DNA of 25,798 nt from JALCLA01 sp965653565 (GCA_965653565.1 CBFHAI010000067.1:1-25798); one strand, 5' to 3'; numbered from the stretch's first letter, positions 9,041-17,398 are shown. The notes: a model not told the origin generated them from the sequence alone. Numbers and translations are program-made.

Positions 9041-9197
9041 GAGCGAGGCGCGGAGAACGAGCGGGACGTCGGAGCACTTTATCGGAGGAAGAAGGCGCTC
9101 TGATCGTTTTTCCGGGATCGAACCTGACCTGTCTGCTTAACCAGCACTTCATTTTCGCCAACGGCTTCGAGGGAAGACGTTGACGCAGGAGTTTTCG
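9041..9197 (+). repeat. Conserved 157-bp spacer repeat, copy 1
   Basis: This spacer between small genes 1 and 2 matches 9696-9852 with five substitutions and no gaps, at a constant offset of 655 bases. It runs from the stop of one small gene to the start codon of the next. It contains an orphan HFIFANGFE coding tail and the AGGAG that serves the next gene. A shortened, decayed version (10396-10428) follows copy 3. Confidence 0.9.
9121..9183 (+). pseudogene. Orphan 3' end of a vanished HFIFANGFE-tailed gene, copy 1
   Basis: Translated in the right frame, this stretch gives NLTCLLNQHFIFANGFE, nearly the ending of the upstream S8 protease (KLDCLLGEHFIFANGFE). No gene body precedes it and no start codon is in place. 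The original stop has changed TGA to GGA, and the frame closes six bases later. Differences from the intact protease end include synonymous changes (ATTTTT/ATTTTC and GGG/GGC). That points to descent from a separate selected coding sequence rather than a fresh copy of the neighbour. Confidence 0.75.
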
Positions 9198-9695
9198 ATG
9201 AAATCCATGACCACGTTAGCGGTGCTGGCTTTCGCCAGCATCGCATTCAGCGGAACGGCTAGCGCGCAGGAATACAACCTGCGCACCGTGCCTGCCACCC
9301 CGCAGGCAGGCGTCCCGTTCGTGGCGGCATTCGACAGCAACGAATGCGAGGCTTGGGTGTTGCCGCCACAGGGCGACCCCGTTGTCGTGACGGTGCAGGG
9401 CTCAACCGTGCACCTGGAAGTCGACCGCATCGCCATCGTCAATTGCTCTTATCCGCCGCAGACCCACACGCTGAACGTACCGGCGCTGCCGAGTGGCACG
9501 TCTCAGTTAGAACTCATCGGGCGAGCGTATCAGTCCCCCGGCAACAACCTCCTGGCCCAGACAATCACTTTCCAGGTCGGACCCGCCGTCGCGGCGAACC
9601 GAGTCACCATCCCCGCCACCAACAAGGTCGCCCTGGCGATTCTGGTCGGGTTGATGTTGAGCCTAGGCTACACGCTGTCTCGAAAGCGCGGCTGA
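9198..9695 (+). CDS. Small secreted Ig-like protein with IPTL-CTERM-like tail, copy 2
   Basis: The second paralogue has 165 residues. Its signal peptide ends near GTASA-QEYNLRT. The mature domain keeps the two cysteines (DSNECE and IVNCS) and closely follows copy 1 (PATPQAGVPF, LELIGRAYQS, ITFQVGP). The tail is VTIPATNK, a hydrophobic helix and SRKRG. ATG 9198 has AGGAG at 9187-9191, six bases upstream; a TTG at 9180 would only add residues encoded by the RBS. Its leader region is nearly identical to that of copy 3, whereas its body and tail match copy 1, so the gene is a mosaic. The separate 157-bp spacers may give each copy its own 5' leader. Confidence 0.82.
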   Translation: MKSMTTLAVLAFASIAFSGTASAQEYNLRTVPATPQAGVPFVAAFDSNECEAWVLPPQGDPVVVTVQGSTVHLEVDRIAIVNCSYPPQTHTLNVPALPSGTSQLELIGRAYQSPGNNLLAQTITFQVGPAVAANRVTIPATNKVALAILVGLMLSLGYTLSRKRG

Positions 9696-9852
9696 GAGCG
9701 AAGCGCGGAGAACGAGCAGGACGTCGGGGCACTTTATCGGAGGAAGAAGGCGCTCTGATCGTTTTTCCGGGATCGAACCTGACCTGTCTGCTTAACCAGC
9801 ACTTCATTTTCGCCAACGGCTTCGAGTGAAGTCGTTGACGCAGGAGTTTTCG
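9696..9852 (+). repeat. Conserved 157-bp spacer repeat, copy 2
   Basis: This is the counterpart of 9041-9197, differing at five positions. It includes a block of about 95 bases (from ACTTTATCGG to GGCTTCGAG) with no differences at all. Noncoding sequence that matches better than the flanking coding sequence suggests recent gene conversion or a functional leader. Confidence 0.9.
9776..9829 (+). pseudogene. Orphan 3' end of a vanished HFIFANGFE-tailed gene, copy 2
   Basis: This encodes the same orphan tail as 9121-9183, but the original stop codon TGA is intact at 9827-9829, directly after NGFE. The lost gene ended in exactly the same residue as the S8 protease upstream. Confidence 0.75.
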
Positions 9853-10347
9853 ATGAAATCCATGACCGCGTTAGCGGTGCTGGCTTTCGCCAGCATCGCA
9901 TTCAGCGGAACGGCCAGCGCGCAGGAATACAACCTGCGCACGACACCGGCAAATCCACCGGCCGGTGCGCCGTTCGTCGCCCTATTCGATTCGAATGAAT
10001 GCGAAGTGTTTTTCCTGACGGAACCGGCCACCCCGGCGAGCGTGGTAGTGCAGGGCGCTACGGTTCGCATCGAAGTGGACCGCATCTATTCTCTCAACTG
10101 CAGCGCCCAGCCCGTCAGCCATACTTTCAACGTGCCCGCACTGCCGGCGGGCAACTATCAGCTAGAACTGTTCGCCAGGACGTTTCAGTCATCACCCGGA
10201 AGCGGCGTCTTCGCGCAGTCGATTCCCTTTCAGGTTGGTCCTGCCACGGCCGCTCGGACGTTTGCGATCCCGACCAACGATAGGTTCACCTTGGCGCTGC
10301 TCGCCGGCTTGTTGGTGATCGGTTACACGATCGTTCGCAAGAGGTAG
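9853..10347 (+). CDS. Small secreted Ig-like protein with IPTL-CTERM-like tail, copy 3
   Basis: The third and most divergent paralogue has 164 residues. The signal peptide and the first residues of the mature protein (QEYNLRT) are almost the same as in copy 2, with two base differences in about 88. The body then diverges sharply while keeping both cysteines (DSNECE and SLNCS) and the ending FQVGP. Its tail is the clearest IPTL type: AIPTNDRFTLALLAGLLVIG, then basic RKR. AGGAG at 9842-9846 precedes ATG 9853 by six bases. It is the last member of the array and is followed by a fresh promoter for the giant protease. Confidence 0.82.
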   Translation: MKSMTALAVLAFASIAFSGTASAQEYNLRTTPANPPAGAPFVALFDSNECEVFFLTEPATPASVVVQGATVRIEVDRIYSLNCSAQPVSHTFNVPALPAGNYQLELFARTFQSSPGSGVFAQSIPFQVGPATAARTFAIPTNDRFTLALLAGLLVIGYTIVRKR

Positions 10348-10423
10348 GCAACGTTCAATTTAGAAGCCGTGGGTGGGGCAGCCAAAGCGCAGCTGTGAGC
10401 GGGTGCGCAGAGAACGAGCCACT

Positions 10424-10455
10424 TTCTCCCCATTCCCCATTCCCGATTCCCGTGG
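10424..10455. repeat. ATTCCC-type dispersed repeat
   Basis: A run of TTCTCCCC, ATTCCCC, ATTCCCG and ATTCCCG units closely resembles 169-201. Both copies lie just upstream of a gene start region and outside coding sequence. Confidence 0.6.
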
Positions 10456-10513
10456 CGAGGGTGTCGGGAAGCAGGCTGCGACCAGCCGCCGTAACAATTC
10501 GCAAATCGCCCTC

Positions 10514-10540
10514 TTGACGCCCGAGTTTCTTCGCTACTAT
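10514..10540 (+). promoter_or_regulatory. Candidate sigma-70 promoter of the giant S8 protease gene
   Basis: TTGACG (10514-10519) and TACTAT (10535-10540) are separated by 15 bases, about 75 bases before the start codon. The spacing is short, but both hexamers are good. It supports separate transcription of the giant protease from the small-gene array. Confidence 0.45.
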
Positions 10541-10613
10541 TGCCCAGCGCGTTCCGGGGGGCCGGGGCGCCGGGGATGCCGCCTGCGGCGGCCACACTTG
10601 GTTGGGGGATTCG

Positions 10614-13600
10614 ATGAAGAGTTTGAACCGGGCGCGCCAGCGCGCCGTGGGCGTGTTGTGCGCGTCGTTGGCCGTCGTTGCGGGCGCGGTGATGGCGCAG
10701 AACGCCGAACCGGTGGCGCCGCTGCAATCGTATCTGACGCCCGACGGGCGCCTGACGCTCTTCATCGAACTGGCTGATACGCCTGCCAGCCTGGTGTATT
10801 CGGATACCTTGCGTCGTACCGGCGTGCAGCGCACCGCGCTCGACGCCGCCGCCGCGCAGGTGCAGCGCGTCACCGGCAAGCAGACGCAGGTGCGTTCGGC
10901 GCTGGCCGGACTGCACATCGGCCATCGCGAACTGTATGCCGTGCAGCGCGTGCTCAACGGCCTGGTGGTGAGTGTGCGGCCGCAGGATCTGCCGCGCCTG
11001 CGCGCACTGCCTGACGTGCGCCGCGTCGAACCGATGGCGCCGGAATATCCGACCAATTCGACCAGCGTCTCCTTCATCGGCACGCCGTCGGTGTGGGACG
11101 GTTCCACCGGCCCCGGCACGGCGGCCGATGGCACCGGCGTCACCATCGGCGTCATCGATACCGGTGTCGACTATCAGCATGCGACGTTCGGCGGCACCGG
11201 CCTGCTGGCCGATTACCAGGCCAACGATCGCGCGGTCGCGCCCGATGCGTTCTTCCCGACCGCGCGCGTCGTCGGCGGTTACGACTTTGCCGGCGATGGT
11301 TACAACGGCACGGCCGCCACCATCGCTGCCGACAACGATCCGATGGATTGCAACGGCCACGGCACGCACGTGGCGGGTACCGCGGCCGGGCAGGGCGTCA
11401 ATGCCGACGGCACGCCTTACACCGGCATTTTCTCGCCGGCCTTGCCGTTCGCCTCGATGCGCGTCGGCCCCGGCGTGGCGCCGCGCGCCTCGGTGGTCGC
11501 GCTGCGCGTGTTCGGTTGCGGCGGCTCGACCAACCTGACGGTGCAGGCCATCGAGTGGGCGATGGATCCGAACGGCGATGCCGATCTGAGCGATCACCTC
11601 GATGTGATCAACATGTCGCTGGGCTCGAATTTCGGCAACGTGTTTTCCGCCAGCGCGGTGGCGGCCGATAACGCGGCTGCGGCCGGCGTGGTCGTGGTGA
11701 CTTCGGCCGGCAATGCCGGCGACACCTACTTCATCTCCGGCTCGCCCGGCTCGGGCAGCCGCGTCATGGCGACCGGCGGCGTCGTCGACAGCGGGCTGGC
11801 GGCCAACTCGTTGCGCGTGAATTCGCCGGCCGGCATCGCCGGCTTCTACACCGCCGGTACCGCGGCCTTCGGCAGCGCGCCGCCGACGGCGGGCCTCACC
11901 GGCAACGTCGTGCTCGGGCTCGATCCGGCCGATGCCGCCGGCCCGCTCACCACCGACGGCTGCTCGCCGCTCACCAATGCGGCGGCGGTGGCCGGCAACA
12001 TCGCACTGATCGATCGCGGCACCTGCGGTTTCGCGATCAAGGTGAAGATGGCGCAGGACGCCGGTGCCATCGCGGCCGTGATCGCCAACAGTGCCGCCGG
12101 CGCGTTCGGCAACATGGGCGGCGCCGACCCGACGATCACGATTCCGTCGGTGATGGTGACCTTCGCCGACGCCAACACGATCAAGGCGAATCTGCCGGGC
12201 GTGTCGGTGACGCTGCTGGCGGGCGGCGACACGGTTTACACCTCGACCTCGCGCGGCCCGCGCGGCGCGGCCGGCAGCGGTTCGTACCGGCTGAAGCCCG
12301 ATGTGTCCGCGCCGGGCGTGTCGATCACGTCGGCACAAACCGGCGTGACCTGCACCGGCGTGGCGCCGTCGACCGGCTGCCAGCTCGCCAACCCGACCGG
12401 TGTGATCGCCGGCAGCCAGCCGCTGGTGCTGTCGGGCACCTCGATGGCCGCGCCGCACATGGCCGGCACGGTGGCCTTGCTGCGCCAGCTCAATCCGTCG
12501 CACTCGGTCGAAGAGATCAAGGCGCTGGCGATGAATTACGCCATCAACGACGTCACCCAGTTCCCCGCTGGCGGCGCGCGCTACGGCGCCGGGCGCTCGG
12601 GCGCCGGACGCGTCGATGTGCCGCTGTCGGCGGCCGGCGATGTGCTCGCGATGAATGCCGAAGATGTCGGCGCGGTGAGTATTTCGTTCGACGGTGGCGT
12701 GCTCGGCACCACCTCGCAGACGCGCAAACTGCGCCTGGTCAATCACGGCACCGCCGCGGCGACCTACGACCTGGGCATCGATGTTCCGGTCGACGCTCCG
12801 GGCGTCGACTTCTCGCTGCCGGGCGGTTCTTCGATCACGATCCCCGCCGGTGCTTCGGTCGAAATCGACGTGCGGATGGACGCCACCGCCGATGCGATGG
12901 AGCACACGCGCGATGCCACCGTCGCCGCCACCCAGACCGCGCCCGCAGCGCCGGCGTCGGTCGCCTCGCTCGGCGTGCAGAATCGTCACTGGCTTACCGA
13001 GGAAGCCGCGTTCGTGACGCTGAGCACCGGCGGCACGCTGCGGCTGCGCGTGCCGGTTTACGCGGCGACGCACCCGCTGTCGCAGATGCTGGCCACCAGT
13101 TCGATCGCCACCGCCGGCGCGCCGACCGGTTCGACCACGCTGGCGCTCGGCGGCACCGATGTGTGCACCGGCACGCGCGGCGCCGGCCCGACCTGCACCG
13201 GCACCTTCCCCGCCGATGAAGTGTCGCTGGTGACGCCGTTCGAACTGCAGGTGCTGTCGCCGCCGAATCCGGCCGATGCGCCGTCGTTCGCCGACATCCG
13301 GCACGCCGGCGTGGCCTACAGCGCGGCCACCAACCAGATGTTCTTCGGCGTCTCGATGTACGGCAACTGGAGCACGCCGACCGATGTGGCGGTCAACGTC
13401 TACATCGACTGCGGCGTCTACACGCTGGTCGGCGTTTCGTTCACCACCGATACCTGCACCGGGGCGCCGGACGGCGTGTACGACCTGGTGTTGTTCAACA
13501 CCAACCCGGGCACGCTGGCGACGCTGTTCGGGTCGCAGAACTCGGCCCAGGATGTGTTTCTCACCGCGGTTTTCGGCATCGCGCGCAGCAGCGTGGTCTT

Positions 13601-16600
13601 CGGCCCGGCGAACTACCTCAATCGCCTGAGCAGCGGTGCGGTGGACAGCCGCGTGTTCGACAACAACGTGATGTTCCTGGCCGCCGATGTCGCCCGCCTG
13701 AAGATCGGCGGCGCCTTCAACTATCAGTTGCGCACCTGCCCGGGTTCCAGTCCGCTGTGTCTGGCGCTCAACGGCTTCCGCTACGACGAGGAAGTCGGCC
13801 CGTTCCGCTGGAACCGCACCGCGCAGGGCCTGGATTTCGGCGGCGGCAACCTGTTCTTCGACATGAACGGCGCCGCGCTGCCGGTGACCTGGAACACCGC
13901 CAACCTGACCGCCAACGGCTCGCGCGGTGCGCTGCTGCTGCATCACCACAACGCCAGCGGCATCGCCTCGCAGGTGGTGCCGCTCGACACCGCGACGGCC
14001 AGCGACGTGGCGGTGACGCACGCGGTGGCGCCGGCGCTGCCGGTGGTCGGCGGCAATGCCACGCTCGACATCACGGTGACCAACAACGGCACGCAGGCGG
14101 CAAGCGGCGTGGTCGTCTATCACCAGTTGCCGGCAGGCCTGACCTACGTGAGCGACACCGGCGGCGGCAACTACGATCCGCCCACCGGCCAGTGGCTGGT
14201 CGGCGGCCTCGCAGCCGGCGCCTCGACGACGCTGCAAGTGGTGGTGACGGTCGACTCCAGCGATGAACAGATCAGCCGCGTGCAGCTGGCGGTGGCCAGC
14301 CCGGTCGATCCGAATCCGTCGAACGACGCCGCGCAGATTTCGGTGAACGCACCGGCGAGCGCGGATCTGGCGATCACGGCCGCTGCCGCGGCGCCGACCG
14401 TCCTCGTGGGCGGCGCAATGAACTTCACCATCGATGTCACCAACCAGGGGCCGTCGCAGGCCTACGCCGTCGCGATATCGGAGGCGATTCCGGCATTCGC
14501 GGCACTCAATCCGACTTCGTTCACCGCCAGCGTCGGTGCCTACGATCCGCTCACCGGGTTGTGGAACATCGCCAGTCTGGACAGCGGCGCGAGCGCGACG
14601 CTGTCGATCACGTTCACCGCGCCGAACTTCGCCGGCCAGCTCGATCTACAGGCCTCGATCTCGGCCAACGAAGCCGATCCGGACACCGCCAACAACACCG
14701 CCACCGCCTCGGTGACGGTGCTCTCGCCGGGCGACGTGCGAGCCAGCAAGACGGTCGCCGGCAATCTGATCGTCGGCGGCGACGCCACCTACACGGTGGT
14801 GCTGAGCAATAGCGCGGCCTACGACCAGCACAACAATCCCGGCGCGGAATTCACCGACGTGCTGCCGGCGTCGCTTGCGCTGGTCTCGGCGAGCGCCACC
14901 AGCGGCACCGCGGTGGCGACGGTCGGCACCAACACCGTGGCGTGGGACGGCGTGGTACCGGCGGGCGGCAGCGTCACGCTCACCATCCAGGCCGATATCG
15001 TCGGCGCGGGCAGCCTCACCGTCAGCAACCAGGGTGGCCTGAACCTCGATCTCGACGGCGACGGCGACAACGAATCCGCGCGGCTCACCGACGATCCGGC
15101 CATCGCCGGCCTCGAGGATCCGACCGACTTCGTGATCGCCTCGCCCGCCAGCGTGAGCGCCACCAAGCAGGTCACCGGCGATTTCTATCCCGGCGGCGCA
15201 GTGCGCTACACGGTGGTGCTGAGCAACGCCGGCCCCGGCGCGCAGTTCGACAATCCGACGGCGGAATTCACCGACCCGCTGCCGGCCAACCTCACCTACG
15301 TCACCGGCTCCGCCACCAGCGGCACGGTGACGTTCAATGCCGGCACGGTCGAGTGGAACGGCAGCATTCCGGCCGCCGGCTCGGTGACGATCCTGATCGA
15401 CACGACGGTCTCGGCGAGCGCAACCACCGGCACCACGATCAGCAACACCGGCACCGCCAGCTACGACGCCGACGGCGATTTCGACAACGAAACGCCGGTG
15501 ACGACCGACAATCCGGAAACCGTCGCCATGGGCGACGCCACCGCCTTCGTCGTCGTCACGCCCGCCGCGCTCACCGCGAGCAAAGCGGTCGCCGGCACGT
15601 TCCGCCCGTCGGGCGCCGTCACCTACACCATCGTGCTGCACAACAACGGCCCCGGTGCGCAGGGGGACAACCCCGGCAACGAGTTCACCGATGTGCTGCC
15701 GGCCACGCTGACGCTGGTTTCGGCGTCGGCCAGCTCCGGCACGGCGGTGGCAACCGTCGGCACCAACACGGTGACATGGAACGGTTCGATCCCGGTCAGC
15801 GGCGACGTGACGATCACGGTGCAGGCGCAGGTGCCGGCCGCGGTGGTGCCCGAAACCATCGTCGCCAACCAGGGCAGCGTGGCGTACGACGCCGATGGCA
15901 ACGGCACCAACGAAGCCACGCTGGTGACCGACGATCCGGCCACCGGCACCGTCGCCGATCCGACCGCCTTCACCGTGTTGTCGCCGGCCGTGTTGTCGGC
16001 CAGCAAGACGGTCAACGCGGGCACGGCGCGGCCCGGCGGCAGCGTGAGCTACTCGATCGTGCTGACCAACACCGGCGCATCGACGCAGTTCGACAATCTC
16101 GGCAACGAGTTGATCGACGTGCTGCCGGCACCGCTGACCCTGGTGTCCGCGACGGCCGCCAGCGGTACCGCCACCGCTGACACGGGGAGCAACACCGTGA
16201 GCTGGAACGGCAGTCTCGCGAGCGGTGCGTCGGTCACGATCACGGTCAACGCCACGATCGATGCCGACGTCCAGCCGCCGACGGTGGTGAGCAACCAGGC
16301 GTCGATTTCCTTCGACGCCGACGGCAACGGTTTGAATGAAGCCAGCGCGCTGTCGGACGATCCGTCGACCGCCGCCGCGGGCGATGCCACCGCCTTCACC
16401 GTCGATTCGCCCGCGCAGTTGCAGGCGACCAAGACGGTGAGCGGTTCGTTCCGTCCGGACGGCGTCATCAGCTACACCGTGGTGATCAGCAATAGCGGCC
16501 CGTCGACGCACTTCGACTACAGCGGCGACGAGTTCGTCGATCAATTGCCGGCCACGCTGGAACTGCTCGGCGCCACCGCCACCAGCGGCACCGCCGCCGC

Positions 16601-17375
16601 CAATCTCGCCACCGGCGCGGTCACCTGGAACGGCACGCTCGCGGCCGCCGCCAGCAGCACGATCACGATCAGCGCACGGGTGCGTCCGACCGTCACTGGC
16701 GGCACCAGCATCGCCAACCAGGCGACGCTGAACTTCGACTCCGATGGCGATGGCGTGCACGATCAAGTGGCGCTCACCGACAATCCGGCTACCGCCACCG
16801 CCAACGACGGCACCAGCCTCGTCGTGTTGTCGCCGGCCTCGCTGGCGGCCGACAAGACGGTCACCGGCAGCGGCACGCTCGGCCAGCAGATCGTCTATTC
16901 GATCGTGCTGCGCAACGTCGGTGCCTTCGCGCAGGCCGACAACGCCGGCGACGAACTGGTCGACGTGCTGCCGGCGTCGCTGGCCCTGGTGTCGGCGCAG
17001 GCCGACGTCGGTGTCGCCACCGTCGACATCCCGTCGCGCACGGTGCGCTGGAACGGTGCGCTGCCGGCCGACGGCGAAGCGGTGATCACCATCGTGGCGA
17101 CCGTGGTCGGCTTCGCGCCGTCGATCGGCAACCAGGCGACGATCCACTTCGATGCCGACGGCAACGGCACCAATGAAGCCAACGGCGTGAGCGACGACCC
17201 GTCGCAGCCAGGCCCCGCCGACATCACGGTGCTGGGCGGCGCCATCGCCCCGCTCAACGCGGTGATCGTGCCGGGTCCGAACGCGATGATGCTCGCTGTG
17301 CTCGCGTTGCTGATGCTGGGGTTCGCAGCTGGCAATGCGCGTCTGCTGCGTCGTCGCGGTGAGGGTGTCGAATGA
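10614..17375 (+). CDS. Giant secreted S8 protease with PA insert, DUF11-like repeats and sorting tail
   Basis: This 2253-residue exported subtilase is probably surface-attached. The signal peptide ends near GAVMA-QNAEP. A propeptide-like region (about 35-140) precedes the catalytic domain with Asp182 (GVIDTG), His249 (NGHGTHVAG) and Ser610 (GTSMAAPHMAG). A PA domain is inserted before the catalytic serine (about 420-530, with LIDRGTCGFAIKVKMAQDAGA). A beta-rich middle section without a named family reaches about residue 1120. Two shorter DUF11-like modules and six tandem modules of about 140 residues follow. The end is tripartite: VPGPN, a hydrophobic helix and ARLLRRR, like an IPTL/PEP-type sorting signal. 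ATG 10614 follows GGGGGA at 10604-10609. The gene is very GC-rich, which produces long spurious antisense frames. A rho-independent terminator lies downstream. Confidence 0.93.
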   Translation: MKSLNRARQRAVGVLCASLAVVAGAVMAQNAEPVAPLQSYLTPDGRLTLFIELADTPASLVYSDTLRRTGVQRTALDAAAAQVQRVTGKQTQVRSALAGLHIGHRELYAVQRVLNGLVVSVRPQDLPRLRALPDVRRVEPMAPEYPTNSTSVSFIGTPSVWDGSTGPGTAADGTGVTIGVIDTGVDYQHATFGGTGLLADYQANDRAVAPDAFFPTARVVGGYDFAGDGYNGTAATIAADNDPMDCNGHGTHVAGTAAGQGVNADGTPYTGIFSPALPFASMRVGPGVAPRASVVALRVFGCGGSTNLTVQAIEWAMDPNGDADLSDHLDVINMSLGSNFGNVFSASAVAADNAAAAGVVVVTSAGNAGDTYFISGSPGSGSRVMATGGVVDSGLAANSLRVNSPAGIAGFYTAGTAAFGSAPPTAGLTGNVVLGLDPADAAGPLTTDGCSPLTNAAAVAGNIALIDRGTCGFAIKVKMAQDAGAIAAVIANSAAGAFGNMGGADPTITIPSVMVTFADANTIKANLPGVSVTLLAGGDTVYTSTSRGPRGAAGSGSYRLKPDVSAPGVSITSAQTGVTCTGVAPSTGCQLANPTGVIAGSQPLVLSGTSMAAPHMAGTVALLRQLNPSHSVEEIKALAMNYAINDVTQFPAGGARYGAGRSGAGRVDVPLSAAGDVLAMNAEDVGAVSISFDGGVLGTTSQTRKLRLVNHGTAAATYDLGIDVPVDAPGVDFSLPGGSSITIPAGASVEIDVRMDATADAMEHTRDATVAATQTAPAAPASVASLGVQNRHWLTEEAAFVTLSTGGTLRLRVPVYAATHPLSQMLATSSIATAGAPTGSTTLALGGTDVCTGTRGAGPTCTGTFPADEVSLVTPFELQVLSPPNPADAPSFADIRHAGVAYSAATNQMFFGVSMYGNWSTPTDVAVNVYIDCGVYTLVGVSFTTDTCTGAPDGVYDLVLFNTNPGTLATLFGSQNSAQDVFLTAVFGIARSSVVFGPANYLNRLSSGAVDSRVFDNNVMFLAADVARLKIGGAFNYQLRTCPGSSPLCLALNGFRYDEEVGPFRWNRTAQGLDFGGGNLFFDMNGAALPVTWNTANLTANGSRGALLLHHHNASGIASQVVPLDTATASDVAVTHAVAPALPVVGGNATLDITVTNNGTQAASGVVVYHQLPAGLTYVSDTGGGNYDPPTGQWLVGGLAAGASTTLQVVVTVDSSDEQISRVQLAVASPVDPNPSNDAAQISVNAPASADLAITAAAAAPTVLVGGAMNFTIDVTNQGPSQAYAVAISEAIPAFAALNPTSFTASVGAYDPLTGLWNIASLDSGASATLSITFTAPNFAGQLDLQASISANEADPDTANNTATASVTVLSPGDVRASKTVAGNLIVGGDATYTVVLSNSAAYDQHNNPGAEFTDVLPASLALVSASATSGTAVATVGTNTVAWDGVVPAGGSVTLTIQADIVGAGSLTVSNQGGLNLDLDGDGDNESARLTDDPAIAGLEDPTDFVIASPASVSATKQVTGDFYPGGAVRYTVVLSNAGPGAQFDNPTAEFTDPLPANLTYVTGSATSGTVTFNAGTVEWNGSIPAAGSVTILIDTTVSASATTGTTISNTGTASYDADGDFDNETPVTTDNPETVAMGDATAFVVVTPAALTASKAVAGTFRPSGAVTYTIVLHNNGPGAQGDNPGNEFTDVLPATLTLVSASASSGTAVATVGTNTVTWNGSIPVSGDVTITVQAQVPAAVVPETIVANQGSVAYDADGNGTNEATLVTDDPATGTVADPTAFTVLSPAVLSASKTVNAGTARPGGSVSYSIVLTNTGASTQFDNLGNELIDVLPAPLTLVSATAASGTATADTGSNTVSWNGSLASGASVTITVNATIDADVQPPTVVSNQASISFDADGNGLNEASALSDDPSTAAAGDATAFTVDSPAQLQATKTVSGSFRPDGVISYTVVISNSGPSTHFDYSGDEFVDQLPATLELLGATATSGTAAANLATGAVTWNGTLAAAASSTITISARVRPTVTGGTSIANQATLNFDSDGDGVHDQVALTDNPATATANDGTSLVVLSPASLAADKTVTGSGTLGQQIVYSIVLRNVGAFAQADNAGDELVDVLPASLALVSAQADVGVATVDIPSRTVRWNGALPADGEAVITIVATVVGFAPSIGNQATIHFDADGNGTNEANGVSDDPSQPGPADITVLGGAIAPLNAVIVPGPNAMMLAVLALLMLGFAAGNARLLRRRGEGVE
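14733..17240 (+). repeat. Six tandem ~140-residue DUF11-like modules within the giant protease
   Basis: Modules start at protein residues 1374, 1513, 1652, 1793, 1935 and 2076, giving spacings of 139-142. Each opens with a form of ASKTV(A/T)G and then reads YTIVLSN. The core is EFTDVLPA-L-LVSA-A-SGTA followed by W-G-(I/V)PA. Each module carries one acidic loop of the type DADGNGTNEA or DLDGDGDNES, followed by DDPAT. The acidic loops look like calcium-binding loops. Two less similar DUF11-like modules precede them from about 14000. Such repeats usually act as stalks or adhesive spacers on the cell surface. Confidence 0.88.
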
Positions 17376-17398
17376 CGCGGTCGGCGATCTGATTCGTT

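Noticed and set aside
9344..9829. 161-codon frame ending in HFIFANGFE as a real gene
   Set aside because: Only the last 17 or so codons resemble a protein. The rest is a shifted reading of small gene copy 2, so I treat the end as an orphan stump.
8537..10347. Tandem 655-bp units as a composite transposon or CRISPR-like array
   Set aside because: There is no transposase, terminal inverted repeat or target duplication. The units are gene-sized and coding, so duplication explains them.
10323..14237. 1304-codon open frame antisense to the giant protease
   Set aside because: It is an artefact of high GC and strong codon bias on the opposite strand. The translation is Arg/His/Gly-rich without any family motif, while the plus strand shows a full S8 protease.
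14646..17147. 833-codon antisense frame over the DUF11-like modules
   Set aside because: Its apparent internal repetition only mirrors the tandem modules on the plus strand. There is no recognisable domain.
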